A DNA stretch of 64,000 nt from Styela clava (lineage: Eukaryota > Chordata > Ascidiacea > Stolidobranchia > Styelidae): the NCBI RefSeq assembly GCF_964204865.1, contig NC_135250.1, positions 17,456,001-17,520,000 on the forward strand, written 5' to 3'. Of the stretch, positions 50,170-62,480 are shown piece by piece. The translations under genes were made by a program, and so were the position numbers. Numbering within the stretch: position 1 is the stretch's first letter; each line of letters opens with the position of its first letter. The notes beneath the pieces were generated by a model, which was given only the letters and a program-made list of their open reading frames with translations, had not been told where the DNA came from and searched no databases.

Positions 50170-50322
50170 ATCGCAGTTGTCGTCCAAAAGTACTTCTGTG
50201 TCCCAGTAACATCCCCTGCATCAGACAGAGAATTAAGCTTAGCGGGGCTTACCGTCTCCGAATTGCGGATCCAGACTCACAGAAGGACATGTGGACGAAT
50301 AGAACTTTTTATATTGAAATAA
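50170..50322 (+). pseudogene. hAT transposase C-terminal (dimerisation) fragment
   Basis: The frame encodes VVVQKYFCVPVTSPASDREL, then SLAGLTVSELR, ending IELFILK. This follows the hAT C-terminal pattern (A--YL--PATSA-SER-FS-AG------R--L-----E-L-FL--N). About 70 unrelated residues precede it in the same frame, with no catalytic DDE region visible. It is an isolated remnant, not linked to a specific pair of termini. Confidence 0.75.
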
Positions 50323-50752
50323 ATTTTTGTTATGGCAGTAATTTTTTGAACACAAAGTGGACATACAGATCGTTTTGGTATTATGTTGTTTTTGTTGTTG
50401 TTGTTAGAATTCATTTTCTTGTTTTTGTTATAAAAAAAAAAAATTTCCTCATTACCTACTGGGCCAATTGCTTCGAATTTATTTATCAGTGGTTAAAAAT
50501 TGTATTTTTCACTAAAGGCTATTACGTCTATGTATTTCAAAAAATTCTATGGGCTATAAGGGATTCTTTTTTGTGAGTGTGCGATTTGTCTACTGTGACA
50601 GATTGAATACCCATACTACCTAGTTTTGGCCATCATGTCCATTTTCATATGGTATTGTTTAGGTGGGTATGTTGTATCGGTAAACTATGGCGAGGAATCG
50701 AGAATCGGATTCGAAAATTTAGGAATCGGATAAGAATCGAATATTTGTAAGT

Positions 50753-51576
50753 CAGGGGTCGGCAACCTTTTGTCGCTCGCGGGCCAAAATTAGGAGTTGC
50801 AAGTCATTGGCGGGCCGCACATATTTTTATAAAGTATAAAACCGAACGGATGATTCTTTTTATAATAAAAATCAATCAGTGATACATCTCTAGAATAGAA
50901 TATAGATTTATTTCCTCAATGCATTTCATATCAAAAAATTTCATTTGAGTATTTTCGGCGCCATTGAACCCTTTGCACTTAGCATCAACTTTTCTGCGTT
51001 TTGTTGCCATTTGTCAAATTATAAATAAATTATAGGCTCATTAAACGAGTAATTGTGAATTATATACTTGTTAGGCTAGAATATACTTTAGTCCACACGT
51101 GTCCCTGTCAGGGGTCGGCAACCTTTTGTAGCTCGCGGGCCAAAATTAGAGGTTGCAAGTCATTGGCGGGCCGCACATAATTTTAGAAAGTTGAAAACCG
51201 AACAGATGATACTTTTCATAATAAAAACCAATCAGTGATACATCTTTCGAATAGAATATAGATTTATTTCCTCATTGCATCTAAAAAAAATTCATTTGAA
51301 TATTTTTGGCGTCATCGAACTCTTTGCACTTAGCATCAACTTTTCTGCTTTTTGTTGCCATTTGTCAAATTATAAATAAATTATAGGCTCATTAAACGAG
51401 TAATTGTGAATTATATTCTTGTTAGGTTAGAATATGATTTAGTCTACACGTGTCTCACAATAAATTCTGTTACGTAAAGAATATAAACGTCAGAACAGCT
51501 GTTTTGTTACTATAATTCAGTGAAGCGCCGCGGGCCGGAATATATTACCCCGTGGGCCGTAGGTTGCCGACCCCTG
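50753..51576. mobile_element. Dimeric (one-and-a-half-unit) hAT-type element
   Basis: Outer flanks carry a perfect 8-bp duplication TTGTAAGT (50745-50752 and 51577-51584). The left terminus CAGGGGTCGGCAACCTTTTG occurs at 50753 and again at 51109, and the right terminus GGTTGCCGACCCCTG only once, at the far end. The 356-base first unit is about 90% identical to the start of the second unit and lacks the ~110-base right end. No coding sequence. Confidence 0.9.
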
Positions 51577-51959
51577 TTGTAAGTAATCATACTTAGCATC
51601 TTCATCTGTGACTAGTTTGCCGCCCATTATCTTTCATTGGTTTCCCCGTCCTCCATTTTTATGACTCTAGTACCGTGATTATATCGGGGCTACAAGCACA
51701 ATATGACGTCCACGTTTTTTCAGTGGCTTTCGTCTCTTGATAAAACAGAAAGGGTACAGAGGGGTATAGGATTAGTACAAATACAGATTTTAGTATAAAT
51801 AAAGAAGCAAGTAACCTCGATGCTTATATAGTTCATTTATTATTTTGATATAACTATTATTTATAATGAATATTTTTTAGCGCTTTCACAAGCGGTTTTC
51901 GAATTTGAGAGATTTTGCAGGAGGGAGTAGGCTACATATATCATCCACTCAGAAACTAT

Positions 51960-52760
51960 TTACTCATACATACAGCGTCCGCATAAACCTCTTTCCCCAC
52001 ATAGTAATTTTGACAATTTAAAATCCGAAAGAAGTTAAAATAGATTCTGATTCCGATGTAGTGACATCAGTCCATAGATTCGACGTTAAAAGAGTCAAAA
52101 ATCCAAATGTACGAAATTATTTAGGTCATACAGCGTCCACACAAAGCTCGCTGCCGCCTGAACATTACCTCTTTCCCACATAGTAATTTTGACAATTTAA
52201 AATCCGAAGGAAGTTAAAATAGCGACCATGCCATGATTTACATCAGCACACAGGCATCGCTGACTCGTGATCCCAACATCTTAAAATTTTAGAACTTAGA
52301 ACTAGATCATTTACGTCTCTGAAGTGTAGAAATGGCTTGGTTATCACTGAAAATATTGCAGTTATTTCCGCCCAGATCAGTAATATTAGTGAAAAAGTAT
52401 TGTTTTTCTTTAAAAAATAGGGATAAAAACTTTGAAGATAGATGTGATGAAATTTTTTTATGTTCCTGTGGCTCTGTTTAATATACTAGATGGTACCGTG
52501 TTTTTAAAATAAAAAAGAAAATATCCAGTTTGACATGATATCAAATTGATTGCACACTCGATGATGTGGTATACATGGGCTTGAAATATAAATCCGATAG
52601 AATCCCAGTCACGGCCGGCCGCAACATATAAAACGTGACGTCTTGTTACGATTCTGCTTTTGGGATTCGATAAGAATTGATGCCAATGATTCTGATTCCG
52701 ATGCGGTGACATCAGTCCATAGATTCGACGTGAAAATGTCAAAAATCAAACAGAAACGCC
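51960..52760 (+). repeat. Local dispersed direct repeats
   Basis: A block with CATAGTAATTTTGACAATTT then AAAATCCGAA-GAAGTTAAAA occurs near 52000-52040 and again near 52180-52220. A second block, GATTCTGATTCCGATG then GTGACATCAGTCCATAGATT, occurs near 52045-52090 and 52688-52735. The arrangement suggests stepwise local duplication of a decayed element. Confidence 0.7.
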
Positions 52761-53987
52761 ACATGTCGGCGATTTCAACGACATTAAACCGGATTCAACT
52801 GAAATGAAATAAGTAAAAATATGTAATATAATTTAAATACGTTTTACAAATCATCTTTGCCTGAACAAATTCTCTACGATTTCTTCACGAAAGGGGAAAG
52901 AAATTCAAAGAACACCATAAGGATAACCTATTCACTGTGAACTGTTAGTTAATATGACTCACGAGACCAGAAAATATGCATGGACTGATATATGGGTAGG
53001 CTTGACCGAGGGATATGTTTCTCCGTTCCAGCTCATCCCATCTTATAGCAATTAATGCTTGTTTCATCCCACAAAATTGCCATTATAATAATACTATGGA
53101 ATGCAGAACAACGGTTATTTGAAGGTTTTAATTTTCCAGACGCTTGATACAAAATTATTATTATTCCAGTGATCTTATATAATAAGAAATTTGAAATTTC
53201 AGAAGAAATTTTGTATTTTCACGAGGGGTTGACTTTACCCCAATCCACTTAAGGCAACTTTCCCTCCCATATGTACATATGGGCGATTGTACACGAAGTA
53301 GGAAACATCTAAGTGAGGGCTCGATAGCAAATCAGATGAATAAATCTTGTCAATTCCATTAACAACGTAAAGAAACTTTTTATCAATATTAATATATAAG
53401 TTTTGAAGAGCATGTTTAGGCATACAGAAGCTGTGTATCAGATGGCGAAACTTTTAAAAATTATAATTTTTTTATTCAAAAGAGGATAGTGGGCCATATA
53501 TATTTATCAATGACTGTATTGATGTGGAATTCGCTTTTGCATCCCTGAGGTCCCCCATTGGTGCCCCCCCTCCCTCCGTGGTGGCGATGATCTTTTTAGT
53601 TTGGAAGGAAATTCCACTCCGAGATGATCAAGTTTTCTAATCGGCTTAATCGTCTTAAAATCTCTGTTATAGTCTAAAGGTTTTTCAGATTTTCATAGTC
53701 TTTAATTTAGGTTTATAAAATTTTGTTTTTAAAATGGCATTGTATGCGGAAAAGAGCAAACTGCAATATATCATATAATTCCCGTATACCCCCAAAGCAC
53801 GCTGCATCTCAGAAAAGGAAACACTGTAACAAGACAATTTGCTAGAAGTGATCAATTGTATTGATATGTAGCCTTATAAGACAATATTGCATTGCAAATA
53901 GACCGGTCTAGTCATAGTAGTTCACTTATGATTGAACTGAATTCAAAGCCAGTTCTATCATTAATATTCATCACTGAAATGTTGGAC

Positions 53988-54077
53988 CTCCTGAAGTATG
54001 CGCACCAAGATGAACTCAGGTTGTGTACCAGGTTAGGGTTCAGGTTGTGCGACATCTTGGTGCGCATACTTCAGGAG
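53988..54077. repeat. 25-bp perfect hairpin
   Basis: Arms CTCCTGAAGTATGCGCACCA-AGATG (53988-54012) and their exact complement (54053-54077) surround a 40-base loop that itself contains two CAGGTTGTG words. A short inverted-repeat insertion or a structured RNA could give this. Neither is supported beyond the stem itself. Confidence 0.8.
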
Positions 54078-54459
54078 TACCGAAATGCTAGTATGTTTTT
54101 CGCATTAATTCTGGTTCTGGAGGTTACCGAAAAACACAGTGGGTCAGTGGTTCGCCACCCATGCTCTATATTGTATAAAATGTCATAGAATTTCAATTTT
54201 TTTTATACCAGTTGTCATACACCCAATCGATAGAAGTAAAATCAGCTATGTTCTGTTTATTTGTATTTAGCCGGTGGCCCACCAAGGGGGCCAGACAGCT
54301 GCTGGGGTGGGAGCCACAATTCTAGGCGCAACACTGATTTTACTTTTTCCTCTACAAGAAAACTCCCCGTTCTTCCTAGTTACATTGCTTGATAAGGTTA
54401 TTTCACATGCGCGTGCCGTTATCTTGGACTGAAGATACAGTTGTCTCCAAGGTTTACAA

Positions 54460-54465
54460 TTTATT
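54460..54465 (-). terminator. Polyadenylation signal of the NR5A gene
   Basis: AATAAA on the minus strand, 199 bases beyond the receptor stop codon, in the expected orientation. No nearer AATAAA was seen on this strand. Confidence 0.5.
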
Positions 54466-54663
54466 TAAGCACTTCAATGAAGGTAGTATAGTTTGAAATA
54501 TCAATAAATAAAGAACTTATATACGAGTAAAGTCTATTTTGTATCCTATACCCCGAGTAGATTGTAATCACGTGATTCATTTCAAATTCACAGTGGAATT
54601 GAATTCTCGCGGTAGAGATTTTTTTAGGCAGGCAATTGACTCGTCAAAGAGTTATTAGAGTTT

Positions 54664-57600
54664 TCAGCGAGTAGCAACGTTACGTTTAGCATGTAACATT
54701 TCAATTAGCAAGTTATTCTTTGGTGTATTTCCTTGCTGAAATTGTTTGAATAGATATTCTTCGCAATGCAGACTTAAGGTTCGAACCTCTGACAAGGTGT
54801 AGAGTAGCTGACCGACTCTAAAAAATGAAAAGCCGACGTTTGGTTGCAAAATGAAAATATGTGTGTAGGACAACTCAGAAAGAACTTCCTAACCGTACAT
54901 GAGAAAAGAATTATGATTATTTTAATGCACATAAACGGTCATTACGAACGTAACGGATGTGTTCGTAATTGAATTATCTACCTGTCTGTATTAGAACTTC
55001 CATGTCTGTGTGAATGCTGCCATAATGCTTCATTAAACGTACTTTGCGCCATCCTGAGATGAACTCGGCAAACCGAAGAAGCATCTGGGCAAAATCAAAA
55101 ATTAACTTAGCACACTAAGACGCAAAATACTAATTTAAAAACAATCCGTATAAACTAGTTAGGAAGTAGTATGCAACGAATGTTAAAAACCAACCTGCGT
55201 TAAATAATATCAAAAACTTCAAACAATTAAATTCCATTTTATCAAGATGTAGATTTTTAAATTTCATCGTTAATTCTCGAGATCTTTGAATAATATTTTT
55301 GACGAAATCTTCCTCTTGTTTATCGGTGTAATGTTGACTCACATATTTATCATATGCATCATGTAGATAGGTATGTCCATTAGCTAATATTATGGTGTCC
55401 GTTGAAATATTTACCTACAAAGAAAGTACTTAAATATTATTATATTAAAAGGTATTTATTGTCATATTTGTTGTTATTGTTCCCTGTTTATTTCATCGAA
55501 ACACGCTAATAGGGACGAGGAAACCGATAAACACACATTATGACATACATTAAAACTCTTTGAGATCCATATACAGTTTTGTTTGAATGAGAATCACTCT
55601 TAAATGCAAATCCTCGTGAAAAAATAAATATAAGAAACAAATAAAAATCAGAATACCCACTTGTCTATATACGTGGTCCAGCACCAAGATGTCCATCCAT
55701 CCTTTTTGTAATAGAGTCATTTGGTCGCTTGTCTGAAGCAAACAAATAAACGATTATAATGTTCTCATTGTTTGCAATATTTCGAATTTGTAAGATTAGA
55801 GTCATTAATTCGGAATTGTTTCAAATTATATATTATTTCACTATTGGCTACAATACAATCCTAAGAGCGATCGTTATCCAAATAATAAATATTATAAATC
55901 ACCTCTAGCTGCTTGAAATGTGAAGATGATTTTGCCCACTCCACAATCATGAACAGCGTTTGATTAGCAATTTCACAAATATACCTGAATACTTGGTCTG
56001 GCTTTAAGTGAATATCAGAAATCGTTCGATGGTTTACCTTAAGAATAAATCATAATTTGAAATTAATTTGAAAAATATTTCCGGTTATTGTTTTAAAACA
56101 GCAAACAGTCATTACACAAATCAAGAAAATTAGATCTAGGTAAAGTACTTTTGAACCATAACTAAACTTGGTTCCATATATATAATAGAATTTTTAGACG
56201 CATATCTAAAAAATAAACTCAGTTCAAGTAGCCTGCCGTCGCTCTGAAACAACCTGCTCACTGTACCTCGTTCAGTCTTAGTTCCGAGAGCAAGGATGGT
56301 TGTCGTAGATGTGGAATAGTACTAAGTGGAAAAGATTGGTGTAAGGGCTCTTTGGTCAATTCCAGATATCTTTCGGGAACGATTGGTGATAAGATTGGCG
56401 CAGATTCACCATGGAACTGAAATGAGAGTCTTTGAGATAGACCTAACTGCCGATGTTGTATACTTCGTGATAAATTGCATTCTGACTTGGATCGAAATAG
56501 TTGGGGTGAACTACATAGTAATATTTGAGGTTGATGAGGAGGAACAATCTGTCTGATATTGTCTCTTTCGGATGAAGGTATTATTTCACTCTCTTTCGTT
56601 CTCACTTCAAAAAGAGTTCTATTTTTTAAAAATTCGCACGTAGCGCTTTTTTCAAGATCAGTTGCGTTGTCTGAGCCGTAAAGTGTCCTGTTAACAAGAT
56701 TATGAAAGTCCAAGTCGCCATTTCGTTCCTTCGGTGACTTCATGAGATTTGGCACATGCAAAGTATTGGAATTCATAATATATCCCCCTGCGCGACTATT
56801 GATAGTAATTGAGTTGTTATTATAGTTGTTGTAATTGGTGTGGCCATTTTTTGAACTGTCAGTATCTTCGTCCGTTATATTGGATGTTGGAAGAGCAGGA
56901 TTAGAGAAATACATCTGATCCGCGACGTCCTTGTATGGTTGACTGCCGTCTTTGGTAATTCCGATTGCGTCATTCAATAATTGTTGGCGATTTGAGTCAG
57001 GAGAATATTCAGGTATTGGGTAAAATATTCGTTTCTGGAATAAAAAAAAATTATTACACATTTCCGTGGTGTTGGGACTACCGAAGCCAAAACCGGAACC
57101 TAAATTATAAAGAACTTTCGTGATAGAAATATATATATACTTGTTCCGAATACCATTGATAGCGACTTATTTTGTCTCCAACATCAAAAATTTTCACACA
57201 CCAGGTTGGTCGGGATGAATAATGAATGAATTGGATCGAACCCGATATATAAATGTTTTAACGTTTACATGATTTTATTTTTATTGCATAGTACGCGCAA
57301 ACGCACTGCCATGCTCTATCCGCGTGATTACACACAATTACAATCACTTGTCATTATCACATCATTTTACATAGCATATCGTACTTAAAGAAAGGGATAA
57401 TGAAGAATTTTTGTCGTTCACTCATATAATAACGTCACAGCAATTCGAAAATTTAACAACTAATCAATACCAAACTAAAAAAGTGAAACAAACCTCTAGG
57501 CCCGAGTGTACTTGCCTCCCATCGAGTATGTTTAAAAATCCAGTTGCACGATGGAAGGCTTGAATCTGCTGCTTTCGAGCTCTGTCTTGTTTATACATGG

Positions 57601-59157
57601 GCCCAAATTTGTTTCTGCCTCCCCGCATCCGATCTGTTCGTACAGCTGAAGCATATATGAGGCTAACATTACTGGTTGTTCATGACATTAGTATTTTTAT
57701 TGAATCGAACAAAAAAAATAAAGCTTACAGTATTTTCAAAATAATCGATGTTAGAAAGATGAACAAATAAATTAATTTCAGCGAGCTATGGGCAAACTAA
57801 TTTCTGAGTGAACAAAAGTTGAGCAGAGGACGAGTTCACTCTGGATCTTGAGATATGTTTATTGTAACACGATGAAATATAAGATAAAAATATACATATA
57901 TATCTATATATATATATGTAAAATCCAATTAACGCTTTGATCCTGCATTCTGACTAGGTTCCATGGTGCATACATACCGTCAAGCCTCATTCCGACTTTT
58001 AAACACTTTTCATAACGACAAAATGGGCATCGCTTTCTCTGTGTTTTATCTATAACACAATTTTTGCTTTCCACACACGAATAAACTTTCTTGTTTTGGA
58101 CCGTCCTTTTGAAAAATCCTTTACAACTTTCACATGTCAGCAAACCATAATGGTATCCCGAAACCTGGATAGATATAAGCAAAAATGATAATGGTTAAAC
58201 AAGCACCACGCGAGTATAGTAGCCTGAGTAGGCCTACTTCAACTTTAATTGCCAGGAAAATGAATATATAATTAATATGTAATCTAAAATCTATCTTAAA
58301 TATTCTTCAAGTAAGGTTACTGCAACGTACGATTTTTACCAAGTTTGCCGTCATGGATTTAAATTGCTAGATCACTAGATTATGTAAACTTCACAAACAC
58401 TAGATTAATTAAGAAAGTGTATATTCAACTAGACCAAGGATTTTGCGATGTATAAATTTAGTCTACATATTGTATGGTACCTTATCACCACATACGGGGC
58501 AACACTCGTTCATGGCGTAGATGTCGCTATGTGCTGTCAGCTGTGGCTCCAGGAGTACATCTGACAAAATGAAGATGGCAGTATTTGTTTTGTTTTAAGA
58601 AAAATCATGATTCTTCCAGTTGAGGTAATGAACTACATTTCATTGATCTACATTCCGAGCTTTTATTTGATTGTTTTTCACTTTTAAGTTAGTACATGTA
58701 TATATATATGTTTATCTAATTAACTTCTCTGCAATTGTTTCGAAAGAAAATACGAAACACTAACATAGAAATAAGTAAATCACGCAATTTATGATGCAAT
58801 GCATGAAAACATTTGCTTTAGCAGTCAAAGAAGTAAGGGGAATTTAAAAATATAAAATCAAATCTATTTGTAATTACTGACACTCCAATCAGAAGAGTCG
58901 CGCCCACGTATATATTGTTTTGAAAAGATTTTATACAACTAAAAAATTACGCACTCACTCAGAAGTTATTCAGTTTACAGGGTGTTACTGCTTCTATACC
59001 AATTTATAATTTAGCGCAAAATCAAAAATATTCATTGAAATGGTCGACAAAGAGTAGTTAGAGATTGTACAACCAGCCTACCACGAGTCATACTTTCCGA
59101 GTCCTGCGTTGTCGCGCTGTTCCCGATACTGAAGTAATTACCATCAATTCCAGCCAT
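54664..59157 (-). CDS. NR5A: Nuclear receptor NR5A / FTZ-F1
   Basis: Ten exons in transcript order: 59157-59082, 58560-58481, 58164-57978, 57645-57494, 57034-56267, 56037-55903, 55732-55661, 55414-55195, 55084-54982 and 54817-54664. All are GT-AG and in frame, giving 648 aa. The DNA-binding domain has zinc ligands C46, C49, C63, C66 and C82, C88, C98, C101, with P-box CESCKG (63-68). The Ftz-F1 box follows ([19 protein letters not shown], from 115), the signature of NR5A receptors that bind extended half-sites as monomers. One 256-residue exon encodes a Ser/Asn-rich hinge (166-421). The ligand-binding domain (422-648) keeps [42 protein letters not shown] and the AF-2 helix LLIEMLH (634-640). 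Exon 9 is strongly diverged. A nuclear transcription factor; the symbol denotes the subfamily, not an exact orthologue name. Confidence 0.96.
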
Positions 59158-61239
59158 ACTGTGGCAGTCAAATTTCAGCAAATGTATCTAGCTCTAGCCT
59201 ATTATCACTTCGACATATCGTCATGCTGAAATACCAAGCTGAGCCTATGCGTATTTACGGTTTCCTAAATCTCCATTGGTCAATGATAAACATTTCAAAA
59301 AATGTATAAGTGCATTGTAAACAATGACAGCTTTTACTAAAATCTTATATTGAACTGTTTCATTAATCATATATCATTAACATTAAAAAATGACGGTCTA
59401 CTATCTCCAGCTAATATGTACAAATATTACCCAGCGCAAACACGCCCGTCACAAAAGCTCTACTCCTTTAGTTACAATTTATTGCAAAATCCACACGTCA
59501 TTTTGCTCTGTGTATTTAACTAACGTAAATGATAAAACAATCGCATACATATCCCAGAATATTTTTAATTATTAACAGAAGCAGAGGGTGTGGTGCTATA
59601 TCGCTGACGAATTCCCCCCGCAAACTAGCTTGGGGTAAATTTATTATCACATACTGCCTGTCAAGCTTGGGCCATCACTGACTATTCCATTGAAAAATAT
59701 TTACGTCTGGTTCATGTTTAGCTTGCATAAAGTTTTAACAATGATTAGGTTATCTTACTGAAATGCCAAGCAAGTTCTCGGAACTTGTAGACGGTTCAGC
59801 ACCATTGATAAGCCTTCGCGGCATCCTGGTATTACTCCTTCGTCTTTGCGCAATAAATGAGATTTAAGTGAACTAGATTGAAAATAGGAGATTTAATTTT
59901 ATCATGGGTTTATGTAATATGGCAATAAGTTTTTCAAACTTCACTATTCTATTTTAAATTCTATGCAAAAGATAATTATATAGTTTCGAAGTGCTCCGAA
60001 GTACTACAAAATTTACTTGTAAATTATTAGAAATAAAATAATAATTTAGTCACTGCTGATATCCAATATTACCTTATTTTCCAATATAATTCACGGGACG
60101 CGTTTTCTAATCTACAAAGCCGTTTATTTAATATATAAATATCTTTTATAAATGGGCTCATATCTTAGCTTCATTATTAAGGCCCGTGCCCTTTTTCAAT
60201 GCATAAACATAAAATTCAAGACAAATATGTGCTCGAAAAACTTTGAAAATAAGCTAAAGTTTGTTCTTGTGCAAGTAATCTTTATATTATGATACTAACA
60301 CACTCTCAAATATTTATGCAGCCTTGCTTTACAACCGGTTTGACGTCATTGCATTCTTATAAACAGAGTCGCAAGAGGGTTTGGCAGCTAGCTTCAAAAT
60401 TCGTTGAAAATCGGGACTTTGTTGTTACTATGTGGAGTGTACACTGCAAATACCTTCTTCAAGTGTTGAGTACGAAAATAACGGGTCATTCGAGCCTCAG
60501 GTTCACTCAAAAAACCTTCGGAAATAAAATTTTAAAGATTTTAGTTACTGCAAGTTGACTAGCTTTTACTTTTTAATTCGTGTCACACGTAGAGTCAGAG
60601 TCGTAGTAAATTCGTAAGAAGAAACGCACAAATAGGAGGGGCAGAGCTCCACTGCTTTTTTAACTTGTACCGGTCTGTTCCGACGATCTCTCATTTCATT
60701 ATATCAATAATAAAATGTTTTCTTCATAACTTCTCAATTTAGTACTTTCTTGTCCATAATTCATTTCTATTTTATCGGTTCCAGTCATGTTCACTCGAAA
60801 TTTGAGATTTCCCCTGCTAGGCTATCGTTGTGTTGTTTGTTTTTTACTTAATGATAAATTTTTAAACAACTTTTATCATGAACATGATGATCGTCCTCGT
60901 CCGGTTTAGCAATTCACTTGTTCTAACATCGAATGACATAAATGTCTCATTCTATTCGCTATATTGAACTATTCGCCATATTGCGCAAAAAATTCATGTA
61001 TAGAAATGATATTCATGGAATTTGTATCAAAGATACCTAATTAGAATTCTAGTTTAGAGCGTGGAAATGGAATTTTGGGCCACAAAGCTATTCAATAGAT
61101 CCGGAGGTTTTTACGGCAAATATTAGTACACAACTCACCTCGTCGGCGAAAAAAGCAAACCTGCCTCGATAATATTACGCTCACAAAAACTTGTGATTAT
61201 TCAAATTTGAAACAAAAAGTTGAATAGTCTCAACGTGAC
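59158..61239. other. Upstream region of NR5A, no other gene recognised
   Basis: AT-rich sequence. No canonical TATA box close to the NR5A start and no other exon that can be framed. It probably holds NR5A regulatory DNA, but nothing specific can be pointed to. Confidence 0.4.
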
Positions 61240-61379
61240 GCGAAATTGAACGGTCAGTTGGGCGACAATTCACGATCGCCATGGCGACTAATTTAGACGT
61301 ACTTTCGATTCCTTTTCCACGGAACACTCGGATGAAGAGGGAACACTCGGAAGACGCGGAACACAGTTTGGGAAACGCT
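61240..61379 (-). mobile_element. Truncated hAT-type element end
   Basis: It carries CGGTCAGTTGGGCGAC, then TTCCTTTTCCACGGAACACT and ACACAGTTTGGGAAACGCTG. This is the reverse complement of the left end of the 44864-45567 element, with several differences. Only one terminus is present. Confidence 0.75.
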
Positions 61380-61799
61380 GTTCTAGGTCATTAGAGAAAA
61401 ATAAGATACATATATAAATATATTATACAACTCTTCTCGAAAACTTTATGGATTAAATCCACTCACTTATTTTTTTTCACTTATGTGTAAGGATTCATTA
61501 AACACATATACATATTCATCTCGAACATGACTTTTGGAAGTGGAAACAAGGCAATATTTGTTACTCAATTTCTAACGAACATTTTAGAATTATTTCCAGG
61601 TAGTTCCCTTATGTGCGCTACGAAACTCATTTTCTAGGCGTTTTTCAGGGCCTCGTCTCACGGTCTAAAAGGAATGGCCGCTAACGATACAAATGATCCG
61701 AATTTAGATTTTTTATGTACAGCAGAAGGAATAGAGAAATATTCTGCCGTTTCAGGCATTGAAAATTTACTTATTCGCCCAAGCATGCTTTTCTGTAGA

Positions 61800-62283
61800 C
61801 AGTGGCGTAGCAAGACTCTCGTGGAAATGACCCTAAAAGCTCTCGGACATAAGCTAAAACAACGCTTTTTTTATTTCGTCAAAAAGCATAACATGTCGCT
61901 ATTAAAAGCCAATGGTAACCTAAAATTTGCCGTTTATCTTGGTTACTTTAATTTTTTTCATACGTGCTTCCTCTTCTGCCCTTTTTCTGCGTTTCTGTGC
62001 TGAGAGGTTTCGCTATTGACATCATTCTGACAGCCTTCGTAATTTTGCCGGTGCGATCAAACCAGGGCCACTATATAACGGCTCTGATCAAACCACAAGA
62101 CGCCGAAAATCGACGACTCCCTGGCATTGTTACGTAACAAACCGACTTGAGCAGAACTAACATCAACGTTATAAGATGTGCATAACTGGTTTTGCAATGC
62201 AGCTTTTGGTTTTGCGGCTTAAATTTCTAAATTCTAACCGCTTGGGCCCTCCCGCGACCGCGGGGGTGGATGCTACGCCACTG
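61800..62283. mobile_element. 484-bp hAT-type non-autonomous element
   Basis: Termini CAGTGGCGTAGC and GCTACGCCACTG are perfect inverted repeats, and the flanks carry a perfect 8-bp duplication TCTGTAGA (61792-61799 and 62284-62291). A related single terminus (CAGTGGCGTAGCCAGGGGG) is at 17214-17232. No coding sequence. Confidence 0.88.
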
Positions 62284-62480
62284 TCTGTAGATAGGGTTAC
62301 CATATTTTTGTGACTTCAAAGCGGGACAACCCCTTAGCTAAGATTTTGTAACTTCACATTTTCCGATTTTACTACATAGGTAGGCTTACCATACGTCCCG
62401 CTTTAGGCGGGACAGTCCCGCTTTTCAGCGTTTTGTCCCGCCGTCCCGATAAGCCAGCCAAAAGTCCCGCTTTTCCAGCA
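62284..62480. repeat. Two adjacent TAGG-TTACCATA termini
   Basis: TAGGGTTACCATATTTTTGT (62293-62312) and TAGGCTTACCATACGTCCCG (62382-62401) are diverged copies of one terminus type, followed by GGGACA-CCC-rich subterminal sequence that is palindromic at GTCCCGCTTTAGGCGGGAC. The partner ends were not found. Confidence 0.55.

Noticed and set aside
61674-62003. 109-codon reading frame on the plus strand
   Set aside because: It crosses the terminus and target duplication of the 61800-62283 element, so it is a chance fusion of flank and element.
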